Shown piece after piece: positions 1 through 9,158 of a stretch of 64,000 nucleotides of DNA. Each line of letters starts with the position of its first letter. The first letter of the stretch is position 1. The stretch spans positions 114,538 through 178,537 of the forward strand of contig CAVZIJ010000005.1 in NCBI GenBank assembly GCA_963775335.1, read 5' to 3'. The notes below the pieces were generated by a model that was not told where the DNA came from, did not search any database, and saw only the letters and a list, made by a program, of their open reading frames with translations. Source of the stretch: CAVQCX01 sp963775335. Its GTDB lineage: Bacteria > Pseudomonadota > Gammaproteobacteria > Chromatiales > Chromatiaceae. A program made the position numbers and the translations under genes.

Positions 1-1
1 T

Positions 2-208
2 CACTTGGGCGGCGTGCTGGCGTTGAGCCTGGTGCCCGGGCTGGGGCTCGACCTGGCCCTTGCGCGCCTGGGCTGGAATCTCGCCACCCCGGCTGGTGCC
101 CGGTCCGATCCTTCCGGCGAGGAGTCCGGGTGGGTTACCTGGCTGAGCCTGGGTCCGCTTCTCTTGGCCGCCGTCCGGTGGCTACGGCGCCGTGTGATCG
201 GTCGTTGA
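2..208 (+). CDS. 3' end of a putative membrane protein (partial)
   Basis: An open frame enters from the left edge and stops at TGA 206-208. The visible 68 residues contain two hydrophobic stretches, one at the very start (rich in Leu, Val and Gly) and one near the C terminus, followed by an Arg-rich tail ending LRRRVIGR. This is what the last part of an inner-membrane protein with a positively charged cytoplasmic tail looks like. No family is recognised and the N terminus lies outside the window, so the coding status itself is only moderately supported. The next gene, on the other strand, converges on it. Confidence 0.35.
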   Translation, partial: HLGGVLALSLVPGLGLDLALARLGWNLATPAGARSDPSGEESGWVTWLSLGPLLLAAVRWLRRRVIGR

Positions 209-357
209 GCCCCAGCTCGGTGGCCGAGGCGCCGTGCAGACGGACTCCACCCCGGTGGTGACAACGCATGCTGTCGCTGGCTCGCCCGCCCGGTGGGCGC
301 GCGAGCTCCTTCGCGCAACGAGCTGGCGTGCTCTGCCGTGGCCTTCCCGGGCCCCGA

Positions 358-3300
358 TCAGGTCGAGAGCAGCCGGCTCAGGGGAAATGGGCGCCCGATG
401 GCGTAACCCTGGGCGAAGTCGACGCCGATCTCGCGCAGGCGCACCAAGATCGCCTCGGTCTCCACATGCTCGGCGATCACCAAACGGTTGCCGAAGTGGG
501 CGATCTCGGTGATCGACTTCACCAGGGCGAAGTCCTTCTCGTCCGCTGCAATGTTGCGGACGAAAGAGCCATCGATCTTTACGCAATCCACGGGAAAATT
601 CTTGAGGTAGGAGTAGGACGACATGCCCGTGCCGAAGTCGTCGAGGTACAGCTTGCACCCCGCCCCCTTAATCCTTTGGACGAACGCTTGCGCCGCCGAG
701 AGGTGGCGAACCATCGCAGTCTCGGTGATCTCGAATGCGAGCTTCTCGGGGGGCAGGGGAGTGCGCTCGATGTGTCCCATGATCAGCTGCAGCATGGCGT
801 CGTCGCCCAGGGACTGTCCCGAGAGGTTGATCGAGAACCCGCCGACCTGCTCGAGGAGCCCCGTGTGGTCATCGATCCATCGGAACACGTGCTCGATGAC
901 CCAGCGGTCGAGCGATCGCATGCGGTCGAACTGCTCGGCGGCCAGGATGAAGGCCTCCGGGGATAGCGCAAGCCCGTTCTTGTCGAGGACGCGAAGCAGC
1001 ACTTCGTAATGATCCAGAAGTCCTTCGTCGAAGAACACGGGCTGGATGAGCTGCAGATAAAGCGTGATCCGCCCCTCCTGGACGGCCTCTTCCACGAGCG
1101 GCAATTGCTGCAGGGTCCCCTGGTGGCGCTGGACCTCGCTGTCCGAGACCTCGAAGACCTTCGTGAGATTTCTGCCGGCCTCCTTGGCAAGGAAACAGGC
1201 CGCGTCCGCCTGCATGAGAACCCGGGATGCCGATTCGGTGCGCTCGTCGATGTCGACCAGACCGATGCTGATCGTGATCCTGAAGCGCTGGCCTTCCAGG
1301 CGGAAGTCCATGTTCTCGACGGCCCGGCGCTGGGTTTCGGCGACCTGGTAGCCGGCATCGCGGGTGCAGTCGCGCAGCAGTATGCCGAACTCGTCGTCGC
1401 CGGTGCGTGCGATCACCGATTCGCCGGTCAGATAGGCCCGGATCACGCCGGCGACGTCCTTGAGGAGTCGGTCGCCGCCTTCGTGGCCAGACAAGTCGTT
1501 GATCAGCTTGAAGCGGTCCAGATCCAGGATCAGCAGAACATTGCGGCCATGCTCCCTGCGGGCTTGCTGCACCGTCTCGTCGATGTGCCGCTCGAATGTC
1601 CTCCGGTTCATCAGACCCGTCAGGGAGTCGTGGGCGCTGTCGTAGACGACCTCTTCGTAGCTGCGCCGCAGTACCCGTTGGACTGCGCGCTCGACCAGTG
1701 GCAGACGCCCGTCCTCCAGCACCGAGAGCTGACCGGACTCCAGGTTACTGGCGAGGTCCGTAAGGGTCCGTTCCAGAGCCCTGAAGCCCCGCCCGTCGAC
1801 AAACACGAAGCGGTCTCCTCGCGCGCTCGTCCATGCCAGGTTGATCGGGCGGGACAGGTCGCGTGAGCGCCGCTCCACCAGCCAGTCCCCGACGGAGATC
1901 GAACGGATGACGGGCATCCAGGAGGCCAGCGTCTTCTCCTGCTCCGGGCTTGGAGGAATAGATTGCTCGGGGGAATGGGTCAGCTTGAGCACATCAAGCT
2001 GGGCCGGCTGTTGTTCCCGCGATAGCTGCCGTAGAAGGTCGGCATCTCCGCGCAAAGCGCTTCGCAGACGCTCCATCAGGGCTTGCTGGCGAACCGGATC
2101 GTAGGGGACCAGGGAAAGCCCTCGCTCCAGCACTTCGAGAAGTGCTGGCCCGGCGCCTGCGTTCGGCGAGGAGGCGTCCGGTTGCGGGCCGAGCAGCCGG
2201 ATCAATGCCTCGATCGCGCCGAGGTACTGCGACCAAGTATCGGACTCTGGGCCATGGTCGAGCCAAGTCAGCGTCAGCAGGGCCGCCCAGCCGAGCTGGA
2301 GCAGCGCGTTAGCGCCCGAAGGAACGGGCTCCTGCCCAATGATCTCGGCCAAGGCGCCGCGTACGGCCCGTTTCGCCTGATCGAGCCGCTCCTGACCCTG
2401 AGAAACCGCCGTGACTCGCTCGACATTGTGCGCAAATAGCTGCTGGTACTCGCGCACGTAAGGCGCGAGAGTGTCTCGTGCGTCGGCGAACGCGCTCAGC
2501 CCCGGCCTCGCGTCCTGAACCAGGGATTCGCTGACTCGGCTGATCAGGGCGTTGACCTCGCTCGAACGACGGGCATCTGCAGGCTCCGCCGACAAGGCAA
2601 GGGCCAGCCGACCGAGGTCATTGACCACCTCTACGGCCGGATGCTTGGGGTCGCGTACGAAGTCCGGATGCTCGACGGCGACCTTGGCGAGAGGAATCTC
2701 GATTCGTTCTAGCGCCGGCGCGACGAGCCCGTCTACCCTTTCATCGCTCTTGAGAAATTCGATGAGCTGCTCGGACCCCGCCAGGACGCCACGGATGTCC
2801 TCGGGGAGAGAACCCGCACCCCCTTCTTGGCCCTCCTGCCGACCGAGGGTCGCCTGCACTTCGTCGGGCAAAGATAGCTTTCTGGTGGCCTGCAGATGCG
2901 ACAGCGCCTCAAGCACCTGCCCGCGCCCGTATGGGGGCATTCGTACGCCGGCTTTGCCCGGTGGCGGCTCGGTCCCTGTCTCGCCGGGATGCGGGGGCTT
3001 TGAGAGGAAGCTGAGGACCTTACCGAGAACACCGACTACGCCGGTCTGGCGCTCTGGGCGCGTGCTTCTGCGAATTTGCGTGTTGTCCGAGTCTGGCCGC
3101 GCTATGCCGCTCGGACGGCGCTCGATGTCGGGGAGCACCCCGGCGTGCCTCAGCTCCCTGTTGACGGCCTCGTAGGCGGAACGCAGCACCGCGCGGAGAT
3201 CGTCCTCCAGGCCCCGCAGGACCGTCCGCTGAGCCTCTATGTCCAGGCCGACGGAGTCCAGCGCCTTGCTCAAGCTCCAGATCGCGGCACCCGGACCGAT

Positions 3301-4119
3301 CGGATTCGCATCCTTGGTGACAGCGGCTCCGGTCAGGTACGACAGGCGCTGCGCTAACGGAAAGAGCTCGAGGTGAAGGCTCGCATCCATTCTCGACGCG
3401 AGGCCGGCCAGGATCACCCAGCGGTCGAAGCGCGCCTTGTCCACTAGCTCGAGCCCCGCATCGACGACTTCCGACTTGCCGACCGGGGCCCGCTGCACCC
3501 TTGCCCCGGTCGCCGCGGGGCCCGCCAGGGCATCCATCCACGCCGCCTCGATAAGGCCGGCCTGGGCCCTCATGAGCTCACTGGCCCGAAAGTAGTCCTG
3601 CCCAGCCCTGGGATCCGAGCTTTGGGCGGCGGCTTCGAACAAGACCTGTTGAGTCCGAGTCAGCAACCGGGCAGCGTTGGATTTCAGTTTCGCGCGGAAC
3701 ATCGCCAGGCTGCGCTCGAGCAGACTGTGGCGGCGTATCGCATCCTGGGCGTGACGTGCAGGCGGTGGAAGAGGTGGGTCCTGCTGGTCACGCGCGAGGC
3801 GCCGAAGCGCCGCGACCGCTGCGGGAACTTCGGTATCGCCGCGCCGGAAGGCGACGCCGAAGCCCGTGTCCTCGACGCGCGCGACGTCCGCGCGCAATCG
3901 CACCCCCGCGTGGTCGGGAGTCGATGGAGAGGGGAAGCGCACGTAAATCGGGTCCCCGCTGCGAACCACGCCGCGGGCGCTCGGCTTGGGTTGCGCCAAC
4001 TCGAGGAAGAGGCCGCCGTTGCAATAGTCTCGGATCACGCAGGGGATCGGCTCTGCCGAGCTAACCCTGGCGCTGGCCGGAACATTTGCGGTGTGGCGTT
4101 CGTAGAGTCGCTTTTCCAC
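358..4119 (-). CDS. PilZ - DUF1631 - GGDEF - EAL c-di-GMP signalling protein
   Basis: This large cytoplasmic protein is predicted to bind and perhaps turn over cyclic di-GMP. An N-terminal PilZ domain (about residues 1-110) shows the RxxxR motif (RLYER) and a second motif DYCNGG in which the usual Ser is Cys. A long helical DUF1631-like region follows (about 120-760), then a GGDEF domain (about 825-990) with the active-site variant GDDEF, and an EAL domain (about 1005-1250) with EVL in place of EAL but with DDFGTG, KIDGSFV and the terminal QGYAIGRPFP motif kept. I chose the GTG at 4119 because an AGGA lies 5 bases upstream and PilZ starts there; an ATG at 4275 would add 52 Arg/Cys-rich residues unlike the family. 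The variant motifs make it unclear whether either catalytic domain is active. Confidence 0.85.
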   Translation of the reverse strand: MEKRLYERHTANVPASARVSSAEPIPCVIRDYCNGGLFLELAQPKPSARGVVRSGDPIYVRFPSPSTPDHAGVRLRADVARVEDTGFGVAFRRGDTEVPAAVAALRRLARDQQDPPLPPPARHAQDAIRRHSLLERSLAMFRAKLKSNAARLLTRTQQVLFEAAAQSSDPRAGQDYFRASELMRAQAGLIEAAWMDALAGPAATGARVQRAPVGKSEVVDAGLELVDKARFDRWVILAGLASRMDASLHLELFPLAQRLSYLTGAAVTKDANPIGPGAAIWSLSKALDSVGLDIEAQRTVLRGLEDDLRAVLRSAYEAVNRELRHAGVLPDIERRPSGIARPDSDNTQIRRSTRPERQTGVVGVLGKVLSFLSKPPHPGETGTEPPPGKAGVRMPPYGRGQVLEALSHLQATRKLSLPDEVQATLGRQEGQEGGAGSLPEDIRGVLAGSEQLIEFLKSDERVDGLVAPALERIEIPLAKVAVEHPDFVRDPKHPAVEVVNDLGRLALALSAEPADARRSSEVNALISRVSESLVQDARPGLSAFADARDTLAPYVREYQQLFAHNVERVTAVSQGQERLDQAKRAVRGALAEIIGQEPVPSGANALLQLGWAALLTLTWLDHGPESDTWSQYLGAIEALIRLLGPQPDASSPNAGAGPALLEVLERGLSLVPYDPVRQQALMERLRSALRGDADLLRQLSREQQPAQLDVLKLTHSPEQSIPPSPEQEKTLASWMPVIRSISVGDWLVERRSRDLSRPINLAWTSARGDRFVFVDGRGFRALERTLTDLASNLESGQLSVLEDGRLPLVERAVQRVLRRSYEEVVYDSAHDSLTGLMNRRTFERHIDETVQQARREHGRNVLLILDLDRFKLINDLSGHEGGDRLLKDVAGVIRAYLTGESVIARTGDDEFGILLRDCTRDAGYQVAETQRRAVENMDFRLEGQRFRITISIGLVDIDERTESASRVLMQADAACFLAKEAGRNLTKVFEVSDSEVQRHQGTLQQLPLVEEAVQEGRITLYLQLIQPVFFDEGLLDHYEVLLRVLDKNGLALSPEAFILAAEQFDRMRSLDRWVIEHVFRWIDDHTGLLEQVGGFSINLSGQSLGDDAMLQLIMGHIERTPLPPEKLAFEITETAMVRHLSAAQAFVQRIKGAGCKLYLDDFGTGMSSYSYLKNFPVDCVKIDGSFVRNIAADEKDFALVKSITEIAHFGNRLVIAEHVETEAILVRLREIGVDFAQGYAIGRPFPLSRLLST

Positions 4120-4391
4120 CGGCGTCCTGCACAGATTGTATGAACCTCCGCGCCTGCGAGAATATCCGGCAACTTCTCGACAGGTCCCGCAATCTCGGGC
4201 TGGCTTGAGCCATTCCCCACGCGCCGAGAAGATCGGTATCGGGGCAGATCGCTCGCCCTGGGAAGCGGGCGCCAAGCAACGAGCCCTAGGTCCGATACCC
4301 CCGCTGCTGGCAGTTTACGCGCCGTCGAGGATGATCGGAATCCTTGCTATCATCAGGTCCATCAGCATTCTTATAACAACCGGGAGGCGGC

Positions 4392-5198
4392 ATGACATCC
4401 GAGAAGGATCGGGACCAGCCCGGCCGTTTTGGCTGGGTTGTCGTGGTCGCCCTGGTGCTTTCCGCCGTTCTCGCACTAGGGCTGGCGCTTGGGTCCTACG
4501 TCGCTTATTTCGGCAACCGGCCCATCGTCCCGGATGCGGCGGCCTGGGGCCGGTTCGGCGATTTTGTCGGAGGAATCCTCACGCCCTTGGTCGGGCTGTT
4601 GGCGACCCTCGCCATCGTTTGGTCGATGAAGTTGATGCGCTACGAGCTTGCCAATGCCACTAGGGCCGTCCAAAACATGGCCCCATCGCCGGCGCCGGTC
4701 ATATCGGAGGCGTCGACGGCCGTTGCAGGCGGCGGTGCCGACGACGGATACCGGACCCTGGAGCTTATTCACCAAGATCTCAAGGAACAGCTTGCAGCGC
4801 GGCTCTGCGTCATCCGTCTCGCCGACGGTATAGAGGTCGCCGAGCTCCCGTACGTGGAGCATCTCCCGAAAGGGGCCCGTGAGGTGCAGATCGCTCAGCT
4901 GTTGCGCGAGTCCGTGCAGGACCCGATTCTTCGCGAAGCCCTAGCGGCCCAGCAGCGCAACGGGCTGCTCCAGGTAGCGGAGCTCCTCCAGCTGCTCGCC
5001 CGCTGCTTGATCGATCACGAGGCTGGCGCGCGCGGCAACTCGGCGGGTATGTATTTCCGGCGCCGTTACGCCACCAGCGCCGTGGCTTTGCAGAAGCTCG
5101 GACTGCTGCCCGAGAAGGTGACCGTTTTCTATCGCGACTATAAGAACGGGAAGGGACGTCCGGGTAACGATCCAGTCAAGCCCGAAGGCGAGCCCTAA
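4392..5198 (+). CDS. Membrane protein resembling putative phage abortive-infection proteins
   Basis: The 268-residue product has two N-terminal membrane segments (about residues 14-40 and 58-82). The motif between them, WGRFGDFVGGILTPLVGLLA, is shared with a family of small proteins often labelled putative phage abortive infection proteins; I recall this resemblance rather than having tested it. The rest is soluble and probably cytoplasmic, helical and charged, ending in a Lys/Pro-rich tail. A strong ribosome site (GGGAGG) sits just before ATG 4392. It is divergent from the c-di-GMP gene and alone on its strand. An anti-phage role is only a guess; the membrane anchor is the firm part. Confidence 0.65.
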   Translation: MTSEKDRDQPGRFGWVVVVALVLSAVLALGLALGSYVAYFGNRPIVPDAAAWGRFGDFVGGILTPLVGLLATLAIVWSMKLMRYELANATRAVQNMAPSPAPVISEASTAVAGGGADDGYRTLELIHQDLKEQLAARLCVIRLADGIEVAELPYVEHLPKGAREVQIAQLLRESVQDPILREALAAQQRNGLLQVAELLQLLARCLIDHEAGARGNSAGMYFRRRYATSAVALQKLGLLPEKVTVFYRDYKNGKGRPGNDPVKPEGEP

Positions 5199-5224
5199 CC
5201 GGGCTGAGGCGACGCGGGTGTACC

Positions 5225-6331
5225 TCAGCGTAAACCGGGGTGCGATACCGGGGACTTCGAGAAGTCCTTCTCTTGCTTGAGAAAGGCCTCCACCCGTGTC
5301 TCGGCGTTCTCGCGGATGTTCGCGTAGAACAGGTTGTAATCCATCAAGTGCATGTTCCCCCCGAGAGCGACATAACCGCGCGCTTGTGGTTTGTGCACCC
5401 ATAGCTTGCCGTTGACGCATTGGGCATCGGTGACCGCGGGGTCGAGCTGGTCGAACTTGTATGGGGTTCCGCCCAAGTTCAGGTCCCTGGGTGCGTAGAG
5501 ATCATCTTGGCGCCAGGTCAGCGGATTGACGCAGCAGCCGCCCCCATCCCAATGGCCCATGGTCTGGCTGGTGCCCCAGGTATAGGTGCTCCAGGAGACG
5601 AAGCAACCGGTCTGATCGGCTCGCTCGCAGGGCGGTATGGTCGCAAAGGCCCGGCAGGGAACGGGCCAACCGATCACGTAAGCAGCCACGAGCCGGTGGC
5701 GCAGCGCAGGGTCCTTGTCGAAGAAGTCGGCGAGCAGGCGCTTGGCGTGGAGCGAGCCCTGGCTGTGAGAGGCAATGATGAGAGGCCTGCCCTGGTTGAA
5801 GTGTTCCAGGTAGTAGCGGAAGGCATCGCGTACGTCCGAATACGCCATGTAGAGTGCAGCCCGCCCTTCAGCGGACGTGGCAAAGAAACTTTTCAACGAC
5901 GCCTGACGATAACGGGGCGCATAGACGCGACAACAGCCGTTGAACGCGCTCGCCTGTAGCCGAATCGGGAGTTTGTCCGTGAGGTTGTTCAGGCGCCTGT
6001 CGTCCGTCGTGGCGTTCCAACCGAACATCGATAGATAGGTCGTGGGGTGGATGTAGAACACATCCGCCGCTGCGTCGGCCTGCCGGTCCTTCAGTCTTGG
6101 GCTGGGGGTATTGTCGGCTGCATCCTGGACCCAGGGCAGGGCGGCCCAATTCTCCCTGCGCGAGAAATCAAGCGGCGCGCTGGATATGGCCCTGGTTCCT
6201 GGTGCGCATCCGGCGAGCAGGGCAGCGAGGAGCAAGGCCGCCGTCGCCTTGACGATCGGGCGCAGGATACGCGGTCTTTGTCTGACCGGTACGGCGCCTC
6301 CAGACGCATGGTCGATTCCGAGGCTTGTCAT
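5225..6331 (-). CDS. DUF3089 family lipoprotein, alpha/beta-hydrolase-like
   Basis: The 368-residue product is a predicted lipoprotein: a basic N region, a hydrophobic stretch and the lipobox LLAGC near residue 42. The mature part matches the DUF3089 family of lipase-like alpha/beta hydrolases, with DVFYIHPTTY near the N terminus and the nucleophile elbow SHSQGS (GxSxG-like, His replacing Gly) in the middle. Several cysteines (CCRVY, PPCERADQTGC, GGCC) may form disulfides in the periplasm. The substrate is unknown. The n-region of about 28 residues before the hydrophobic core is long, and no good ribosome site precedes ATG 6331, so the start is uncertain. It converges with the preceding plus-strand gene, with 26 bases between stops. 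Confidence 0.75.
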   Translation of the reverse strand: MTSLGIDHASGGAVPVRQRPRILRPIVKATAALLLAALLAGCAPGTRAISSAPLDFSRRENWAALPWVQDAADNTPSPRLKDRQADAAADVFYIHPTTYLSMFGWNATTDDRRLNNLTDKLPIRLQASAFNGCCRVYAPRYRQASLKSFFATSAEGRAALYMAYSDVRDAFRYYLEHFNQGRPLIIASHSQGSLHAKRLLADFFDKDPALRHRLVAAYVIGWPVPCRAFATIPPCERADQTGCFVSWSTYTWGTSQTMGHWDGGGCCVNPLTWRQDDLYAPRDLNLGGTPYKFDQLDPAVTDAQCVNGKLWVHKPQARGYVALGGNMHLMDYNLFYANIRENAETRVEAFLKQEKDFSKSPVSHPGLR

Positions 6332-6501
6332 TGGGATCGCGCCAGATCCAGTCCCCGCGCTTGGGCCGCCCTGAGCCAGTGGCCGTGGACACCCATCAGA
6401 AACGGCCGGGCCTCGCGCCCCGAAGCCGCTCGGTGGCCAACAACGGCCGGGCGTCGAATGCGAAGGCCTACGCGCTCTTCAGCTCCCGCGTCGGGACCCA
6501 T

Positions 6502-7305
6502 TCATTTGCGGTGGATGACCTCAGCGAAGTAGGCCTTCACACCGCCGCGCATGAAGTAATAGTTCTTCACGCCTACATCTTCCAGGAAATATTGGAACCA
6601 CTGCACCTGCTTGCCCGCCATGTCGTAGGCGAACAAGGGCTCCCCTTTCGACTGCACCGCCTTGACGAACTGCTTGAGCGCTTCCGTTTTGTCGAGAGAG
6701 ATGTTGGTATCTTCGATGAAGATCCCTATGCCCTGTCGCTGCAGAGGGTCGCGAACGTCGAGGACCCGCGCCCTGTCGGGCGCTTTGGCGATGAAATCGG
6801 CCGGGGCGAGGAGATGCTTCTTGAAGTCCTCTTCCGAGATCAGACGGGAGGGATCGGCAGGGCTCTTGCCGAGCAGCACGGCTTGGTCAGGGTATTTCTT
6901 GGCCCACTCCAAGACCCCTGCGTCAAAGACGAGGCTGTCGTCTACGCCGGCTCCCTGGGCCTGTTCGTCTGCCTCGTAGGATTTGTAGCAGGACCTCCCG
7001 TTGCAATAGAAGACCAGCGGCTTGCCGGATGACTTCCGAAGCTGGGCGACCTTCGTGCGGAACGCGTCGTCATGCAGATCAAGATGGGCCGCATCCTTGA
7101 TATGCAGCGTGTCGTACTCGTACTTGCTGCGAACATCGACGATCTGCACCTGCCCCAAACGGGCGTGCAGGTCTTCAATCTCGATGGGGTGGGAGCGTAC
7201 GAACAGCGCTCTCCCGGGAAAATCCCCTGCGGCGTAGGCCATCAGGGGAACGGCCACTGCGAGCAGCACAAAGCCGACGACTCTTTTTGCTATTGCTATT
7301 GACAT
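6502..7305 (-). CDS. Tandem rhodanese-domain protein, exported
   Basis: The 267-residue protein starts with a signal peptide (hydrophobic run to about residue 25, cleavage near AYA-AGD) and carries two rhodanese-like domains. The first (about 35-125) keeps a cysteine active-site loop, CNGRSC, so it could transfer sulfur or reduce thiosulfate or oxyanions in the periplasm. The second (about 150-262) has DMAGKQ at the loop position and no Cys, as in the inactive half of tandem rhodaneses. A GGAGGCGGAG ribosome site precedes ATG 7305. No electron-transport or sulfur-oxidation genes lie next to it, so the physiological partner is unknown. Confidence 0.8.
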   Translation of the reverse strand: MSIAIAKRVVGFVLLAVAVPLMAYAAGDFPGRALFVRSHPIEIEDLHARLGQVQIVDVRSKYEYDTLHIKDAAHLDLHDDAFRTKVAQLRKSSGKPLVFYCNGRSCYKSYEADEQAQGAGVDDSLVFDAGVLEWAKKYPDQAVLLGKSPADPSRLISEEDFKKHLLAPADFIAKAPDRARVLDVRDPLQRQGIGIFIEDTNISLDKTEALKQFVKAVQSKGEPLFAYDMAGKQVQWFQYFLEDVGVKNYYFMRGGVKAYFAEVIHRK

Positions 7306-7470
7306 GACTCCGCCTCCATCCCCGATATGTAGTAACGCCGGTCGGCCATAGCCCGCCCGCGGAAACTGCGTGGATCAAGATAGCTCAAATTGCCGGCAGA
7401 GTCAGGGCGACATACGGCCGGGCAAAGACGCGGGCACCATAGACGGTGACGCCAAGGGAAGAGAACGTCG

Positions 7471-7500
7471 GACACGGCGAGACACGGCGAGACACGGCAA
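7471..7500. repeat. Three tandem copies of a 10-bp unit (GACACGGCGA)
   Basis: Positions 7471-7480, 7481-7490 and 7491-7500 repeat the same decamer, the last with one change at its ninth base. A second short tandem (CATGCCG three times) follows at 7541-7561. Both lie in the roughly 410-base gap between the rhodanese gene and the OmpA-domain gene, in which I see no credible gene. Confidence 0.6.
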
Positions 7501-7540
7501 GCTGCTTAGAGCCGATCCCATACCCGCATCCGCGATGCCA

Positions 7541-7561
7541 CATGCCGCATGCCGCATGCCG
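7541..7561. repeat. Three tandem copies of CATGCCG
   Basis: A 7-base unit is repeated exactly three times. It is short enough to vary by slippage and has no evident function; it sits 41 bases after the decamer repeat. Confidence 0.55.
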
Positions 7562-7717
7562 TCCGAAAGGAGACCACCCCGGCTGGGTTGCGGCTCGCTC
7601 CCGAAGTGACGACTACACCGCGCGCCACATGGCGCGTTGCGCGAAAACCGCCGCGGTCGCGGGCACTGCCAGATATAGCTTGAAGCTCCACTCGGGAGCT
7701 GGGACGGGGGGGAGCTG

Positions 7718-7747
7718 ACACCCCCGCCCCGGGCGGGGCGGGGGTGT
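7718..7747 (-). terminator. Strong GC hairpin, likely terminator of the OmpA-domain gene
   Basis: Arms 7718-7730 and 7735-7747 are perfectly complementary (13 bp) around a 4-base loop. The hairpin starts 8 bases past the stop codon of the minus-strand OmpA-domain gene. No T tract follows, so termination efficiency cannot be judged from sequence. Confidence 0.6.
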
Positions 7748-7755
7748 TCTTCAGC

Positions 7756-8367
7756 TTACTGCATCTTTTTAACGTCAACGTCGATCACCACACGACGGTT
7801 GGGCGCCAGGCACTTGATCAGCGCTGCACGCTTCTTGACGCCTTCGCAAGCCACCACGGGCTGGCTCTCGCCCACGCCCTGGGCCTCGATCTTGTCAGCC
7901 GCAATGGCACCCTGGCGAACCAGATAGCCCTTCACCGATTCGGCGCGGCGCTGCGACAGGCGCAGGTTGTAGGCATCGGAGCCGATGCGGTCCGCGTGGC
8001 CGGTGATGCGCACCCGCTCAACGTCGTCATAGCCCTTGATCTGGCCGACGAGCTTGTCGAGGGCTTCGATGGCGCCCGGCTTGAGGTCCGCGCGATCAAA
8101 CGCGAACAGGGCGTCGGCCGACAGGGTCACTTCCTCGATCTGGCGCGGCGCGGGCATAGGCTCGGGGGCCGGGGCAGCCTCCGCGACCTTGCCATCGCAC
8201 CCGACGACGGCCATTTCCGGCGTCCAGCTGCCGGTGTGCCAGCATTCGCCGTAGTTGTTGTGGACGATCGCGTCCTGGGAGTCGGTCAGGTAGCCGGGAA
8301 CGCCAGCCGCTAGCGCCGGACCCGTGAAGACAAATGTGGCGAAAGCCGCAAGCAGTCTCGTGTTCAT
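7756..8367 (-). CDS. OmpA-family outer-membrane/peptidoglycan-binding protein
   Basis: The 203-residue product has a signal peptide cleaved near ALA-AGVPG, a short linker with two Cys (GECWHTG and VVGCDG) and a Pro/Ala-rich hinge, then an OmpA C-terminal domain (about 80-200). The peptidoglycan-binding signature is present: FAFDRADLKP, then ITGHADRIGSDAYNLRLSQRRAE. There is no N-terminal beta-barrel, so it is the short periplasmic OmpA type that links the outer membrane or a partner to peptidoglycan. It is monocistronic, with a hairpin directly after the stop and an AGGAAT ribosome site before ATG 8367. Confidence 0.9.
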   Translation of the reverse strand: MNTRLLAAFATFVFTGPALAAGVPGYLTDSQDAIVHNNYGECWHTGSWTPEMAVVGCDGKVAEAAPAPEPMPAPRQIEEVTLSADALFAFDRADLKPGAIEALDKLVGQIKGYDDVERVRITGHADRIGSDAYNLRLSQRRAESVKGYLVRQGAIAADKIEAQGVGESQPVVACEGVKKRAALIKCLAPNRRVVIDVDVKKMQ

Positions 8368-8603
8368 ACTCTAGGATTCCTCTGCTGTCAGTGAGTTGTT
8401 CTTCGGAAACCTGATCAATCCTGGAGCTCGGTTTTGCCCTATAAGCCCTTTCGGAAGGCCCTGACGACCGCTCCGACCTGCTCCGGTCAGTGGCTTGAAA
8501 GGTTCATGTCGCAGCCGGCGCACCAGGTAGGGGTTCCTCTGCCGGTAGTATAAGCCCGATTTGCGCACTTTGCCCACCGTTGGTTTCTACACACGCTGCC
8601 CCA

Positions 8604-9062
8604 TTAAGGGAACAGATAGGGCTTGAACGCGCAGACGACCGTTTGGTAAACATCGCGTCGAAAAGGCGCCACCAACGAAAGCAGCTCATCCGGCGTCATC
8701 CAGCGGCATCGGGAGAGCTCCCGGCCATCGGGGCGTATTGCGGCGCTGTCGCCGGTGAAACGGAACAGAAACCACTTCTGCACCTGTCCCCGCCCCGTTT
8801 TGGTGCTGCGGTACCCTTCCGGCAACTCGTAGGCGAGCCAGGCCGGATGGCTGGCAATCAGCTCGAGATACCGTGCCTCGATACCAACCTCCTCCTCGGC
8901 CTCCCGAAGGGCAGCCTGAAACGGCTCCTCGCCGCGCTGGATTCCCCCTTGAGGGAGCTGCCATGCATCTCCCTGCACGTCGGCACGCGTACAGGCGAGC
9001 ACGTTGCCGGCGTCATCGGCGATCAGTATCCCCGCGTTGGCGCGAAAGAACTCTTTCTTCAT
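8604..9062 (-). CDS. rppH: Nudix hydrolase, RNA pyrophosphohydrolase (RppH)-like
   Basis: The 152-residue product is a compact Nudix protein with the Nudix box GGIQRGEEPFQAALREAEEE starting at about residue 38. Its layout (WQLPQGGI before the box, then a C-terminal YQTVV region) matches RppH/NudH enzymes, which remove pyrophosphate from the 5' end of triphosphorylated mRNA and so start RNA decay; other dinucleoside polyphosphatases share this build. I place the start at ATG 9062 because the RppH-like sequence begins there, though AGGA lies only 2 bases upstream; a frame extending to 9128 would add 22 unrelated residues. It lies 96 bases downstream of aapP on the same strand and may be read through from that operon. 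Confidence 0.75.
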   Translation of the reverse strand: MKKEFFRANAGILIADDAGNVLACTRADVQGDAWQLPQGGIQRGEEPFQAALREAEEEVGIEARYLELIASHPAWLAYELPEGYRSTKTGRGQVQKWFLFRFTGDSAAIRPDGRELSRCRWMTPDELLSLVAPFRRDVYQTVVCAFKPYLFP

Positions 9063-9158
9063 GGTCCTGGGCCCATCTTGCCACCCCGTGAATCGTACCG
9101 GCAGGCGTCCCGGGCACTTCGCGCCCATGCCCCTCCGCCACAGCGTTGGGCCTTCTGG

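Noticed and set aside
7471..7561. Short tandem repeats as a possible CRISPR
   Set aside because: Units are 7-10 bp with no spacers; no cas genes are in the window.
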